The notes below the pieces were generated by a model, which was not told the DNA's origin, ran no database searches, and saw only the letters and a list, made by a program, of their open reading frames with translations. 64,000 nucleotides of DNA from Mucilaginibacter phenanthrenivorans (GTDB lineage: Bacteria; Bacteroidota; Bacteroidia; Sphingobacteriales; Sphingobacteriaceae): NCBI RefSeq assembly GCF_024721155.1, contig NZ_JAHVAP010000010.1:1-64000 (forward strand), written 5' to 3'. The translations under genes and the position numbers were made by a program. Positions 1 through 9,416 of this stretch are shown here, piece after piece (position 1 is the stretch's first letter; every line of letters begins with the position of its first letter).

Positions 1-45
1 TTTTTTGAATAATGACAGGTGCTTATTATAAAAAATCAATAAAAT

Positions 46-355
46 AGCGGCAGGGCGAATTATCCAGGCCCTCAGGTAAAGTCCCAAGAGGTGTTTTAAT
101 TCCTGCCGCTTATCGGATTAATTAAATGACAGGGGACTTATTTGAAACAGCAGATCAGGGATATATTCACAGTTTTAAGCCTGTCATTTATTTTATTGCA
201 GCTATCGATGAAACAGTGAAGGAGCGAATTTTTTCAGTTTACGGGTCAGGCCCAATAGGTGATTCAATTCCGCTGCTTATTACAGATATTAAATGGCAGG
301 ATATTTATCTATATATTTAGGAACGACCTATACGTTGAAATAAGCCTGCCATTTA
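46..355. repeat. Three tandem covarying stem-loops
   Basis: Three inverted repeats follow each other: stem 46-54 with 102-110 (AGCGGCAGG/CCTGCCGCT), stem 123-133 with 180-190 (TAAATGACAGG/CCTGTCATTTA) and stem 290-300 with 345-355 (TAAATGGCAGG/CCTGCCATTTA). All pair perfectly over 9 or 11 bp and enclose 44-47 nt. The second and third differ by a compensatory A-T to G-C pair, so pairing appears to have been kept while the sequence drifted. The loops differ. A weaker GCAGC/GCTGC pair (198-202 with 272-276) lies between the last two. No coding gene explains the region. Whether the structure acts as RNA or single-stranded DNA is unknown. Confidence 0.6.
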
Positions 356-644
356 TTTATAGCGGCGGTAACTGGCTCCGGCTACTTACGGGCTCGGCCT
401 GCACGTCCATATTTAAACTTGTCCCTGAGCCTGAGGAATCGTTTTTCAAAGACATAAGAGGCAGGCAATTAAAAAGACAGCTAATAATTGGATGATGGCC
501 AGAACCCAAGCGGAGATATTTGTTAAGTCCGAAATGAGGCAATAAAACCATCAAGATCGCCCGCCCCAGCTTTCTTTCCGGTTATGAAACAGGTAAATTT
601 CATAAGCGACTGCTTTGGTTTCGCAGCGATCTTAGAAACTTTCC

Positions 645-857
645 TCATTTTGGTGTATTTGCGATCCATAACTCAAATTCCGCCGGGCCGCCTTCTTTCC
701 CGCAGCCGAAGCATTTGAACATTTTTTTTTCCGGGGAAACCATAAATGAACCGGATTGGTCTGGGTGGAACGGACAGTTCCCTTTTAAGGCTTTTCTCCC
801 TTCCTGGAGTGTGATATATTTGGAAACGATTTGGACCAGGTCTGACATATAGGGCAA
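645..857 (-). CDS. Short CHC2-type zinc-finger protein (DnaG primase-like)
   Basis: A 70-residue product with the CHC2 zinc ribbon of DnaG-type primases: C-x-F-H near residues 28-31 (NCPFHPD) and C-F-G-C near 49-52 (FKCFGCGKEG), preceded by a typical N-terminal helix. No TOPRIM or polymerase domain follows, so it is either a fragment of a primase from a mobile element or one of the short stand-alone CHC2 proteins common in Bacteroidota mobile DNA. DNA binding is the family role; primase activity is not expected from this fragment. It lies next to an IS630-type transposase in gene-poor, scrap-rich sequence. Confidence 0.55.
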   Translation of the reverse strand: MPYMSDLVQIVSKYITLQEGRKALKGNCPFHPDQSGSFMVSPEKKMFKCFGCGKEGGPAEFELWIANTPK

Positions 858-931
858 ACTTAACTATTGACTGAACGCGATTAAGGATTGTTGAAAATTT
901 CTGTTTTGTTAAGAATTGCCATTTAGGCCGG

Positions 932-1108
932 ATGCCGGAAGCCTTTCACCAGGACTGTATTAAAGAGGATACTAAGATAGTTGTGGAATCCGGCCATAAA
1001 TTTATCGCCAGCAGTACAGTGATCAGCACCGCAGACTGGCGCGCGGTGTTTAACGAGGAAGCGATTTTTTCAGGAAGCGGTCAGTATGGAAATAAGAACA
1101 AAAGATAA
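932..1108 (+). CDS. Small ORF of unknown function, possible gene remnant
   Basis: A 58-codon frame from ATG 932 to TAA 1108. The frame stays open upstream to about 877 without another ATG and carries extra cysteines (N-C-H-L-G-R just before the start), so this may be the 3' end of a longer, truncated gene. The composition is protein-like (acidic/aliphatic mix with a Gly-rich basic tail). I do not recognise it. It ends about 50 bp before the transposase gene on the other strand, consistent with a gene interrupted by that element. Confidence 0.35.
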   Translation: MPEAFHQDCIKEDTKIVVESGHKFIASSTVISTADWRAVFNEEAIFSGSGQYGNKNKR

Positions 1109-1160
1109 GTAAAGGTATTTGTTCACGGTTTGAAGATTGGAATTTATGGCTCAGGGATGG

Positions 1161-2708
1161 TCAGTTTTTTGCACCACGCATGGCTGACCTGACCCGGCAA
1201 TTCTGGGTTTCCCGGAATTTTGCTTTGACCACTTCCTTGCCCCATATTTTTTTCCCTGCGCGCCTGGGGTTGGCTTTAAAGTCCAGATTTCGCTGCCGGA
1301 AATGCAGATCGATCGCTGCTTTACATGCATCAACGCTGCTATAGTCACTGTTATGGATGACCGCTTTTGCCAGTCCCGCAAAAACGGATTCAATGACATT
1401 AAGAAATTGGGTAGAAGCGGGCAGGGGGGCGAGTTTTATTACAGGCTGGCCGGCCCTGTTGTGATCGGCGATATAGTTCTTCAGGATATTAGAGTTGTGC
1501 CAGCTCACGGCATCCCAACACAGGTAAAGTGTCTCTTCGCTTTGGTATTCCCCGATCAGCAGTTCAAGTAATTTAATCATCTCGAAGGTGTTCTTCTTAT
1601 CGGAGAAGAAGTGCGTGACCTGATTGGTTGACAGCTCCAGTGCTGCGGTACAAATGACGATGCCTTTTGCCTTTTGTTTTTCCGGGACAAAATCGGGGCT
1701 TTCGCTTTTGTGTTTTAGCGTTCTGCCGCCTTTTATTTTGATGGAAACAGGCCCGTATTCATCAATAGAAAAGAATTTTTCATTGGGCTTTAGCTTTCGG
1801 AGTATGGCCTGTATTTTCCGTATCTTTTCCCGGAATTTCGGGTCGGGGCTGGTCAGCATCTCCCTGGATTTTTTGTACTTATAGCCCATTTGGTGCACGC
1901 AAAAGCGCACCTGCTCGTAATGGATTTGCGGCGAATAAAGTTCATTGTACACCCCTGTCAGTGCCCGTATGCTCCAGCTTGTCCGGTTCAAGCCGTGCAG
2001 TTTAGGCGATTCGTGAATCAGTTTGAGCAATTTTTCTTTACGCCCTTTGAGAATTTGAGTTTGCAGGTGATTTCTTGGATTGGGTGCCGAATCAAAACCT
2101 TTTAATCCTTTTGCAGCATATCCCCGCAGCCAGTTGTCGATGGTCTTATAACTGGTTTCAGTTTTCTCAATGATTTCTTTTCGGGTGGCGCCCAGTTGGG
2201 CGAGTTGCAGGCATTTGGCGATTTGCCAGAGGCGGTGGTTGTTGGAATTGCGCCATTGCTTTAGGGTTGCCAAATCGCCGGGGGCTATTTGTTCGAGTAA
2301 TTTGGTGGGTGTAAAAGTCACGTTTTCCCGCAGCCACTTAAAAAGTAAGGGTTTAAACGTTGCAAACTTGTAGGTATGTGCGCTGTGCTGCTCATAACTG
2401 TGCCACACAATTACGGGCTGTATGGTGGCTGTCGTTTGTCCGGCAATCAAAACCGGTAACAGCTGCATGAGCTCGTTATATTTCTCCGTTGCCCAATGTG
2501 GTCTCCTGGGTTCGCCGGGATAAAATCCAAAGTCTTCGAGCCGGTCCGGGAAATCCGCCCGGATGCGCTCAAATTCGCGCTGGTAGAGCCAGGTTGTTTT
2601 TGTGGAGATCTTCAGCTCCCTGGCTAGGGCGTAGCTGTTGTAGGTACCGGCGATGAATCGTTTGCGCAGGATATCCGCTTTGCCGATGGCGAGTTGATAA
2701 CGATACAT
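1161..2708 (-). mobile_element. IS630-type DDE transposase (515 aa)
   Basis: A Tc1/mariner-IS630 superfamily transposase. Helix-turn-helix regions occupy the N-terminal half (sequence like GATRKEIIEKTETSYKTIDN near residue 180). The DDE catalytic triad is visible: Asp in FFSIDEYGPV (about residue 320), Asp in LCWDAVSWHNS (about 405) and Glu in LNVIESVFAGL (about 440). At 515 residues it is longer than the usual 330-370, because of an extra N-terminal DNA-binding region of about 150 residues. No clear terminal inverted repeats or target duplication were found by eye, so the element's ends are unassigned. The frame is intact and the gene may be active. Confidence 0.85.
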
Positions 2709-2992
2709 GAGTTGCGTATCCGGGAAGAAAGCAGTTAACGGTTGCTTTTATCTTTATAAAGATACAAAATTGTTTAATCGCGAAATAATAGGTCTTGCTA
2801 AATAGTATTAAAAAAAAATTGGGATCTGGCGCGTGCTGCAGGATGATGACTCCATTAAAGATTTACCATTAGACGTTCCCTTTTAGCTGAGGCGATTTAA
2901 CGCTCCTGAAACGCCAGCCGGATAAGCACTTAAAAATTAAAAGCGCTTTATTGACCATCCAACGCTTTGAAAAATCAGCGTACACGAGCATT

Positions 2993-3023
2993 TTTGGCAG
3001 CTGTAATATTTTTAATATATTTA
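2993..3023 (+). promoter_or_regulatory. Candidate promoter of the polyamine operon
   Basis: TTTG at 2993-2996, 19 bp, then TATATTTA at 3016-3023. This is one mismatch from the Bacteroidota consensus (TTTG, about 19 bp, TAnnTTTG). It ends 18 bp before the ATG at 3042 and lies inside the longer open frame that begins at 2967, which argues for the 3042 start. Confidence 0.45.
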
Positions 3024-3041
3024 GCCACTGATTTATCCCCG

Positions 3042-3395
3042 ATGCCTTATACACCCGGCCTGCATATCATTTCCGAATTTACTTCTGAACATAACGAGTT
3101 ATTAAGCTATAGTCTAAAATTCCGTGATTTTTTAAATGATGAAATTTCCCGGCAGGAACTTACAAAAGTCGGCGAAGTGTGGCATGATTTTCCTGGCGGC
3201 GGATTTACCGCCGTGGTTTGTCTTACAGAGTCTCATATTTCCATACACACCTGGCCCGAGCACAAATTAGCAACCTTTGATGTGTTTTTATCAAACTATC
3301 AGCAGGTAAATGATGGCAAAGCCAGGGCTATTTATGATAACCTCTTGTCTTTTTACGAGGGTGCTGAGATTCAAAAAAATGAAATAAAACGCTAA
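3042..3395 (+). CDS. speD: S-adenosylmethionine decarboxylase proenzyme
   Basis: A prokaryotic-type AdoMet decarboxylase, which makes decarboxylated SAM, the aminopropyl donor. It is made as a proenzyme that cleaves itself at a Glu-Ser bond to form the pyruvoyl cofactor. The site is visible as TESHISIHTWPE (Glu63-Ser64, His69 counting from ATG 3042). The usual catalytic Cys (…FTCG in well-studied members) aligns by eye with Ser84 (DVFLSN), a departure worth noting. The start at 3042 gives about 117 residues, normal for the family; the frame opens at 2967, but that extension is unlike the family and covers the promoter. It is the first gene of the operon and supplies the substrate for the aminopropyltransferase encoded three genes on. 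Confidence 0.88.
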   Translation: MPYTPGLHIISEFTSEHNELLSYSLKFRDFLNDEISRQELTKVGEVWHDFPGGGFTAVVCLTESHISIHTWPEHKLATFDVFLSNYQQVNDGKARAIYDNLLSFYEGAEIQKNEIKR

Positions 3396-3396
3396 C

Positions 3397-4782
3397 ATGG
3401 CCACCGTTAACCTGCGAACCTTCCCCGAACCCCAAGAGCTGCACTGCCCGCATTGTGCAAAGCCGGTAACTTTATTCGATCCGGAGGGATGCGCGTATGT
3501 CGTTTGTTCTTCATGCTGGTCATATTTAAAATATATCGATCAGAAGTCTCTCCAAACTCAGCAAACATTAGTTGCTATCAGATATGAGCATATACTTGAG
3601 CCCGGTGCCGTTGGCCAAATTAAAGGCACTGATTATAAAGTATTGGCCTACCTTGAAAAGAAGGAAGGTGGTACAAATTATGAATGGCGTGAGTATATGT
3701 TATATAGTTACACCAAGGGTTATGCTTTCCTGGCAGAATATAACGGGCACTGGAGCTTTATAGCCGGTGTACAGCATTTTCCTGGGCTGAAGGATGCTGC
3801 GCTGGATGGCGATGCGGCGACCTTGAATAACGTAGAATACCTGGAGTTTAACCGCTATACGCCCGTAATTACTGCACTTAAGGGTGAATTTGACTGGGAT
3901 GTTTACGACGAACGAATAGGAGCGCGTGAGTTTGTTAGCCCGCCCTGGATGCTGGTGAGAGAAAAAAATAAAAAAAATCCGGCTATAGTCGACTGGTATT
4001 TGGGTGAGTATATCACACCACAGGAAATATCGGATGGTTTTAAGATCACCACAGATAAATTTCCCGAACAGGCAGATATCGGGGCCAACCAACCCAACCC
4101 AACTAAATTGAAATTTCAGCAAACGCTGCGTATTAGTATAGCGGCTGCTGTTATTGTACTGCTTATTCAAGTACTCTGTTTTGTATTAAGGCCTTCCACT
4201 GTTATTTTGAACAAGTCAGTGGCCTTATTGATGCCGCCGGCTGCAAAAACAGATACGGCTAAAAGGGATACCGCCGCAACTACCAGTAGCCTGCCGGGCG
4301 GCACCTTTGAATTCCAATCGCTAAAAACATCATCGTTTACCATAAACAACGGACCTGCCGCAGTTGATATACATGTCGCCGCTCCGTTAGATAACAATTG
4401 GCTGGAAGCTACCTATGAGCTGGTTAGCGAAAAGGACAACCAAACGTGGGACGTAAGCCAGGAGATAGAATATTACCATGGTTATGAAGATGGCGAGAGT
4501 TGGAGCGAGGGTTCAAACGATGGCACCATTACTATTGATGATGTTCCGCCGGGCGCTTACCATTTGAACGTATACCCTTATTCAGGCACGATGTTGTTAA
4601 GCAATATTGATCTTACGGTAACCACTAATGTGATTCTCTGGCAAAATATGCTCACCACCCTCTTAGTGCTGGCATTGGCGCCGTTAGGTTTTTGGTATTT
4701 CCAACGACGCTTTGAAGTAAACCGATGGATGAACAGTGATTTTTCACCTTACAATAAAAACACAGGCAACAGCGATGATTAG
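3397..4782 (+). CDS. DUF4178 membrane protein with zinc ribbon
   Basis: 461 residues. An N-terminal zinc ribbon (CPHC at about 18-21, CSSC at about 37-40) is followed by a DUF4178 domain (about 55-200), a membrane segment near 245-262 (AAAVIVLLIQVLCFVL), a beta-rich extracytoplasmic region (290-410) and a second membrane segment near 415-435. It starts 1 bp after speD and overlaps the next gene by 8 bp. DUF4178 genes are known to neighbour speD and membrane aminopropyltransferases in diverse bacteria; the biochemical role is not established. I infer a membrane scaffold or sensor for the polyamine pathway. Confidence 0.72.
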   Translation: MATVNLRTFPEPQELHCPHCAKPVTLFDPEGCAYVVCSSCWSYLKYIDQKSLQTQQTLVAIRYEHILEPGAVGQIKGTDYKVLAYLEKKEGGTNYEWREYMLYSYTKGYAFLAEYNGHWSFIAGVQHFPGLKDAALDGDAATLNNVEYLEFNRYTPVITALKGEFDWDVYDERIGAREFVSPPWMLVREKNKKNPAIVDWYLGEYITPQEISDGFKITTDKFPEQADIGANQPNPTKLKFQQTLRISIAAAVIVLLIQVLCFVLRPSTVILNKSVALLMPPAAKTDTAKRDTAATTSSLPGGTFEFQSLKTSSFTINNGPAAVDIHVAAPLDNNWLEATYELVSEKDNQTWDVSQEIEYYHGYEDGESWSEGSNDGTITIDDVPPGAYHLNVYPYSGTMLLSNIDLTVTTNVILWQNMLTTLLVLALAPLGFWYFQRRFEVNRWMNSDFSPYNKNTGNSDD

Positions 4783-4969
4783 AAATTTAATAACAGACTT
4801 AAAAACCTCTGTATGGTATGGCCTGGCCGTTATCGCCCTGCTAACTGTTTTCAGCTACTCGGCCTTCACAGGCACCAAATTTTTCCCGGATGGTAATATT
4901 CAAAAAAACGCAGGGTACAGAGGCGTAGTGCCGCATTCCGGTTATGGCGTTAGGTTTTACCATAAGTAA
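4775..4969 (+). CDS. Small membrane protein of the polyamine operon
   Basis: About 64 residues from ATG 4775, overlapping the DUF4178 stop by 8 bp. There is one membrane segment (about 13-30, YGLAVIALLTVFSYSAF) and a polar Gly-rich tail. An in-frame ATG at 4736 lies inside the upstream gene and is less likely. The function is unknown. Its place between two membrane-associated polyamine genes suggests a subunit or stabiliser. Confidence 0.6.
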   Translation: MIRNLITDLKTSVWYGLAVIALLTVFSYSAFTGTKFFPDGNIQKNAGYRGVVPHSGYGVRFYHK

Positions 4970-4978
4970 ATAAGTGTA

Positions 4979-6487
4979 ATGCACAAAAGATTCTCGATCC
5001 TTTTATTGGTCTCCGTTTTTATCATAGCGACTTGCGGCCTTATCTATGAACTCATTTCGGGTACTTTGGCCAGCTACCTGCTTGGCGATTCCGTTACCCA
5101 ATTTTCTACCATCATCGGTGTTTACCTTTTCTCCATGGGTCTGGGTTCATGGGTATCTAAATATTTTGAAAAAAACCTGCTTACCTGGTTCATTCGCGTA
5201 GAAATACTAGTTGGCCTGGTCGGCGGTACCAGTTCTACCATCCTGTTTTTGGTGTTTGAAAGTGTAAGCTCCTTTCGCATTGTTCTCTACGGTCTGATCT
5301 CCTTTACAGGCATCCTTGTCGGCCTCGAGATACCTTTGTTGATGCGCATCCTTAAAGATCGGTTTGAATTTAAGGAGCTGGTATCCAAAGTATTCACTTT
5401 CGATTATATAGGGGCGCTCATCGCATCGCTTGTATTCCCGCTCCTGCTGATCCCATTTTTAGGACTCATTAAAACGGCCTACCTTTTCGGTATGCTCAAT
5501 GTGCTGGTGGCTTTGGTGGCCTGTATAGTGTTTAAAAATGAAGTAAAGGGTGTAAAATATTTAAAAAGCGCGGCGATTGTTAGCCTGGTGGCTTTATTTA
5601 TCGGCTTTCTTTATTCTGAAAAAATAACCAGTTTATCAGAAAGTCTCAGTTTTAGCGATCCGATTATTTTTTCTAAAAGCACGCCTTATCAGCGGATCAT
5701 TATTACCAAAAAGGGCAGGGATCTCCGCCTTTTTTTAAACGGGAACCTGCAGTTTAGCTCGGTAGATGAATACCGCTATCATGAAGCATTGATTCATCCG
5801 GTACTCCAGGCGCTCCCGAATGCGAAAAATATACTGGTGATGGGCGGTGGCGATGGCCTCGCTGTACGCGAAATTCTTAAATATCCGCAGATTCAGACGG
5901 TCACCCTCGTCGACCTGGATAAAGAAATGACGCACCTTTTCCGTACAAATGATATGTTGGTCAGGCTCAACCAGCGCTCCCTGCTTTCGCCTAAAATCAC
6001 CGTGGTTAATGTGGATGCTTTTTCCTGGGCAAGAGCGCAGAACAAAATTTACGATGCGATCATTGTTGATTTTCCGGACCCCTCCAATTATTCTGTGGGG
6101 AAATTGTATACCAATACCTTTTATAGTATTGTTAAACGTCTTTTGGCTCCCGACGGCATTATGGTGGTACAGTCCACCTCACCTTTTGTAGCTCCTAAGT
6201 CTTATTGGACGGTTGATAAAACCCTGCAATCGGTAGGCTTTCATACCGTTCCCTACCATGACTATGTACCTTCCTTCGGCGAATGGGGGTATATTATGGC
6301 TATGCGGCGAAGCGTTTACAAAGTGCCTGATCATTACCTTGCAGGATTGCGCTTTATGTCAAAGCCATGCCTGGAACAAATGCTTTTCTTTCCGAAGGAT
6401 ATGGCCCGTGTACCGGCATCAATCAACCGGCTGAACAACCAGATACTTGTTAAATATTTCGAAGATGAGTGGTCAGTCGTTCAATAA
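4979..6487 (+). CDS. speE: Membrane-fused polyamine aminopropyltransferase (spermidine synthase-like)
   Basis: 502 residues. The N-terminal 210 or so hold about seven membrane helices. The C-terminal half is a spermidine-synthase Rossmann methyltransferase-fold domain: glycine loop LVMGGGDGLAVREIL near 285-299, acidic ribose-binding VDLDKEM near 312, and catalytic-loop IVDFPDPSNY near 363-372 followed by GKLYTNTFY. It transfers an aminopropyl group from decarboxylated SAM to an amine acceptor. Soluble SpeE lacks the membrane half; the fused form is a recognised subgroup found with speD and DUF4178. The acceptor is unknown and need not be putrescine. It lies 9 bp after the small membrane gene and overlaps the oxidase gene by 23 bp. 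Confidence 0.87.
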   Translation: MHKRFSILLLVSVFIIATCGLIYELISGTLASYLLGDSVTQFSTIIGVYLFSMGLGSWVSKYFEKNLLTWFIRVEILVGLVGGTSSTILFLVFESVSSFRIVLYGLISFTGILVGLEIPLLMRILKDRFEFKELVSKVFTFDYIGALIASLVFPLLLIPFLGLIKTAYLFGMLNVLVALVACIVFKNEVKGVKYLKSAAIVSLVALFIGFLYSEKITSLSESLSFSDPIIFSKSTPYQRIIITKKGRDLRLFLNGNLQFSSVDEYRYHEALIHPVLQALPNAKNILVMGGGDGLAVREILKYPQIQTVTLVDLDKEMTHLFRTNDMLVRLNQRSLLSPKITVVNVDAFSWARAQNKIYDAIIVDFPDPSNYSVGKLYTNTFYSIVKRLLAPDGIMVVQSTSPFVAPKSYWTVDKTLQSVGFHTVPYHDYVPSFGEWGYIMAMRRSVYKVPDHYLAGLRFMSKPCLEQMLFFPKDMARVPASINRLNNQILVKYFEDEWSVVQ

Positions 6488-8129
6488 CAGGGGCTTCAGC
6501 CGGCGGTCCTTCCTTGTTCGCGCGGGCCTGGTCACGGCGGGCATTTACCTGAGTGGCTGTATCCGAAAGCTGGGAGGAGGGAAGGGATCCTATGCGCATA
6601 TTACCGGAGATTTACGCGGGCCAAACGCGAAAGCAGGTCATATGCTCCGTGACAAAGTTGTATTTCCCGAACCGGTAAATATACAAACCGTAAAAACGCT
6701 GATCATCGGCGGCGGTATATCGGGATTGTCGGCTGCACGGTGGCTAAAGAAAAACGGCGAAAACGATTTTAAGCTGATCGAGTTAGAGGACCACACAGGT
6801 GGTAATGCTTATTTCGGCACAAATTCTGTATCCTCCTATCCTTTGGGCGCTCATTATATTACGATTATTAATAATGAAGATCAGCAACTGATTGATTTCC
6901 TTCATGAAACGCAGGTGATCACTCATTTTGACGACCACGGCCTGCCATTTTATAATGAATACTATTTATGTTTCGACCCCGAGGAACGATTGCTGATCAA
7001 TGGGCATTGGCAAAACGGACTTGTGCCTGACTTCGGGGTGCCGGATAAAGACCGCCAACAGATCGAACGCTTTTTTAAATTAACAGCGCAATACCAAAAT
7101 ACGAAGGGCAGTGATGGCAAATATGCCTTTAACATACCAATTGATGAAAGTTCGGCCGATGACACCTACCGCAAGCTGGATAAAATTTCCTTCACTGATT
7201 TTTTGAAGGCTGAGGGCTTCGATTCACCCTACCTGCTTTGGTACCTGGACTATAGCTGCAAGGATGATTATGGCAGACACGCCAAAGACGTTTCTGCCTG
7301 GGCCGGGATACATTATTTTTCATCACGCAGGGGGAAAGCCGCTAACGCCGATCCAAATTCGGCTATTACCTGGCCCGAGGGTAACGGCTGGCTGATGAAG
7401 CAATTGAGGAACATGGTTAGCGGGCATTTGATGACCTCGCACATGATGTATAGCCTGGATATCAAAGGCGATAAGGTTAATGTTAAGGTGATGGATCTCA
7501 AAAAGGGTACTACATCCTTAATTACCGCCGATAACGTAATTGTAGCCTCCCCCCAGTTTGTAAACCAGAAAACATTGGCAGGTTTACACAGGCCGGGGGT
7601 TGATTATACAAAAATGAATTATTCGCCCTGGTTGATTGCAAATATCTCGGTTAACAAATTGCCCAGCCCCGAAAAGGGTATGGTTTTGTGCTGGGATAAT
7701 GTGGCTTACGGACAGCCGTCTGTAGGTTATGTTAATGCCAACCAGCAAGACCTTAAGGTTATTGAAGAAAAAAAGGTGCTTACCTATTATTTACCGCTTT
7801 GTGATCATGAACCCCGGCTATCGCGGTTAGCGGCTTACACCAGGCCTTACGAACAGTGGCTGGATATTATTGTGCCCGAGCTGGAACAAATGCATCCGGA
7901 GATTACGCCCCATATTGAACGTATTGATCTTTGGGTTTGGGGCCATGGTATGATCAGCCCTGCGGTAGATTATGTTTGGGGCGAAACACGTAAAAATGCG
8001 AAGCAACCGGTTAACAACCGGGTATTCTTTGCGCATACCGATCTAAGCGGAATCTCTTTATTCGAGGAAGCATTCCACCAGGGACTTAACGCTGCTCAAA
8101 AAGTAATTGATAAGAACCATGGCGCATAA
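6465..8129 (+). CDS. Tat-exported FAD-dependent amine oxidase-like protein
   Basis: 554 residues from ATG 6465. The N-terminus has a twin-arginine motif (SRRSFLV, Arg13-Arg14) followed by a hydrophobic stretch and a lipobox-like LSGC (Cys32), so the product is probably folded with FAD and exported, perhaps as a lipoprotein. The FAD dinucleotide-binding loop is IIGGGISGLSAARWL (about 80-95), with Glu ending the second strand (LIELEDHTGG). The rest resembles NAD(P)-binding/flavin amine oxidoreductases. The start overlaps speE by 23 bp and the end overlaps the next gene by 11 bp. I infer oxidation of a polyamine or its product outside the cytoplasm; the substrate is unknown. Confidence 0.8.
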   Translation: MSGQSFNNRGFSRRSFLVRAGLVTAGIYLSGCIRKLGGGKGSYAHITGDLRGPNAKAGHMLRDKVVFPEPVNIQTVKTLIIGGGISGLSAARWLKKNGENDFKLIELEDHTGGNAYFGTNSVSSYPLGAHYITIINNEDQQLIDFLHETQVITHFDDHGLPFYNEYYLCFDPEERLLINGHWQNGLVPDFGVPDKDRQQIERFFKLTAQYQNTKGSDGKYAFNIPIDESSADDTYRKLDKISFTDFLKAEGFDSPYLLWYLDYSCKDDYGRHAKDVSAWAGIHYFSSRRGKAANADPNSAITWPEGNGWLMKQLRNMVSGHLMTSHMMYSLDIKGDKVNVKVMDLKKGTTSLITADNVIVASPQFVNQKTLAGLHRPGVDYTKMNYSPWLIANISVNKLPSPEKGMVLCWDNVAYGQPSVGYVNANQQDLKVIEEKKVLTYYLPLCDHEPRLSRLAAYTRPYEQWLDIIVPELEQMHPEITPHIERIDLWVWGHGMISPAVDYVWGETRKNAKQPVNNRVFFAHTDLSGISLFEEAFHQGLNAAQKVIDKNHGA

Positions 8130-9201
8130 ATTGTCCCCATCATCCCCATGGATTGGAAATCGCGTTGTTGAAGCGTTGTTTGTTTTGGCTCCTCCATTCG
8201 TTGCATTGCTGATTGTCATGCTTTTCCCGGTAGAATTTAAAAACTCCGACCGGATGCCGGTGGCTTATTGGGTACTGCTGATTGTGATGATTGATGTCGC
8301 GCATGTCTACAGCACTTTATACCGTACCTATTTTAACCCCAATGAACTCAAAAAACAACATCATTTACTTATTGCCGTTCCTGTTTTTTGTTATTTTGGG
8401 GGTGCGCTGTTGTATACATGGAGCGGTGGTTTGTTTTGGCGGGCCCTGGCCTATTTAGCTGTATTCCATTTCATCAGACAGCAGTATGGATTTATGCGTA
8501 TTTACAGCAGGAAGGAAGCGCATGGCAATATTGTGAGAATGATAGATGCGGTTACTATTTATACCGGCACTATTTATCCGCTTTTATATTGGCATTTTAC
8601 CGGCACGCACCATAATTTCAACTGGTTTGTTCAGGGAGATTTTATACTTGCAAAATCTAAGGCGGCGTTAATGACCGGTAAATATATTTATATACTCGTC
8701 ATAATAACGTACCTGGTTAAAGAAACCTGGTTGGTTATAAAAAGCCATCGGTTTAACCTGCCCAGGAATTTAATCGTTGCCGGCACCTATTTGTCCTGGT
8801 ATTTTGGTATCATTTATTATAACGGCGACATGGCTTTTACAACCCTGAACGTGGTCTCGCACGGGTTGCCGTATATGGCACTGATTTGGCTTAATGAGCA
8901 AAAACGTTATGTAACGACAAAGGAGCAAAAGACTACGCTCCTGCGCCTCACCTTTAGTACTTATGGCGGGGTGTTCTGTTTCGCAGCATTGCTCATATGC
9001 TTTGCTTATATAGAAGAGGGTTTGTGGGACGGCCTTGTTTGGCGTGAACACGGCACTGTTTTCCGCATGTTTACCGGCCTGCCCACCATCAATACAAATT
9101 TTCTGCTGGCACTGGTCGTGCCTTTGCTCGCGCTGCCGCAATCAACCCATTATGTACTTGACGGTTTTATTTGGAAATTGAAGAGAAAATCAATTTTATA
9201 A
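8119..9201 (+). CDS. Multi-pass membrane protein of the polyamine operon
   Basis: About 360 residues from ATG 8119 (an in-frame ATG at 8107 is possible). Some eight to nine membrane helices are spread over the whole length. Histidine-rich loops occur (HVYSTLYRTYF, KKQHHLL, HFIRQQYGFMRIYSRKE, WHFTGTHHNFNWF, VVSHGLPYMAL), suggestive of a metal or haem site. I do not recognise a named family. It closes the operon and overlaps the amine oxidase gene by 11 bp, so it may form the membrane part of the same redox or transport step. Confidence 0.7.
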   Translation: MAHKLSPSSPWIGNRVVEALFVLAPPFVALLIVMLFPVEFKNSDRMPVAYWVLLIVMIDVAHVYSTLYRTYFNPNELKKQHHLLIAVPVFCYFGGALLYTWSGGLFWRALAYLAVFHFIRQQYGFMRIYSRKEAHGNIVRMIDAVTIYTGTIYPLLYWHFTGTHHNFNWFVQGDFILAKSKAALMTGKYIYILVIITYLVKETWLVIKSHRFNLPRNLIVAGTYLSWYFGIIYYNGDMAFTTLNVVSHGLPYMALIWLNEQKRYVTTKEQKTTLLRLTFSTYGGVFCFAALLICFAYIEEGLWDGLVWREHGTVFRMFTGLPTINTNFLLALVVPLLALPQSTHYVLDGFIWKLKRKSIL

Positions 9202-9416
9202 CCAGCCAAACCCAACGTATGTCTTATAAATCGGGTTAAATAATGAAAAATATTCGCGCTGATTTTAAAATTATGATGTACTGCTGTTGATCGCTGTTCT
9301 CAGGCTGCCATACATTTTGAAATGTTTTTTTCGGCATGTAGACTGAACTAAGTTGGTTTCAGGTGTCCGGTTTTGCTATGCAGGGAGGGTTTTCCAATGA
9401 AAAGGTCCGTTTCCTG

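Noticed and set aside
126..320. 64-codon plus-strand frame
   Set aside because: It runs across two of the covarying stem-loops, and its start ATG lies in a stem; more likely a chance frame in structured sequence.
46..355. Reading the three stem-loops as integron attC sites
   Set aside because: No GTTRRRY/RYYYAAC core sites and no integron integrase in the window.
2967..3041. N-terminal extension of the SAM decarboxylase
   Set aside because: Unlike the family, and it overlaps a good promoter match; the 3042 start fits the usual length.
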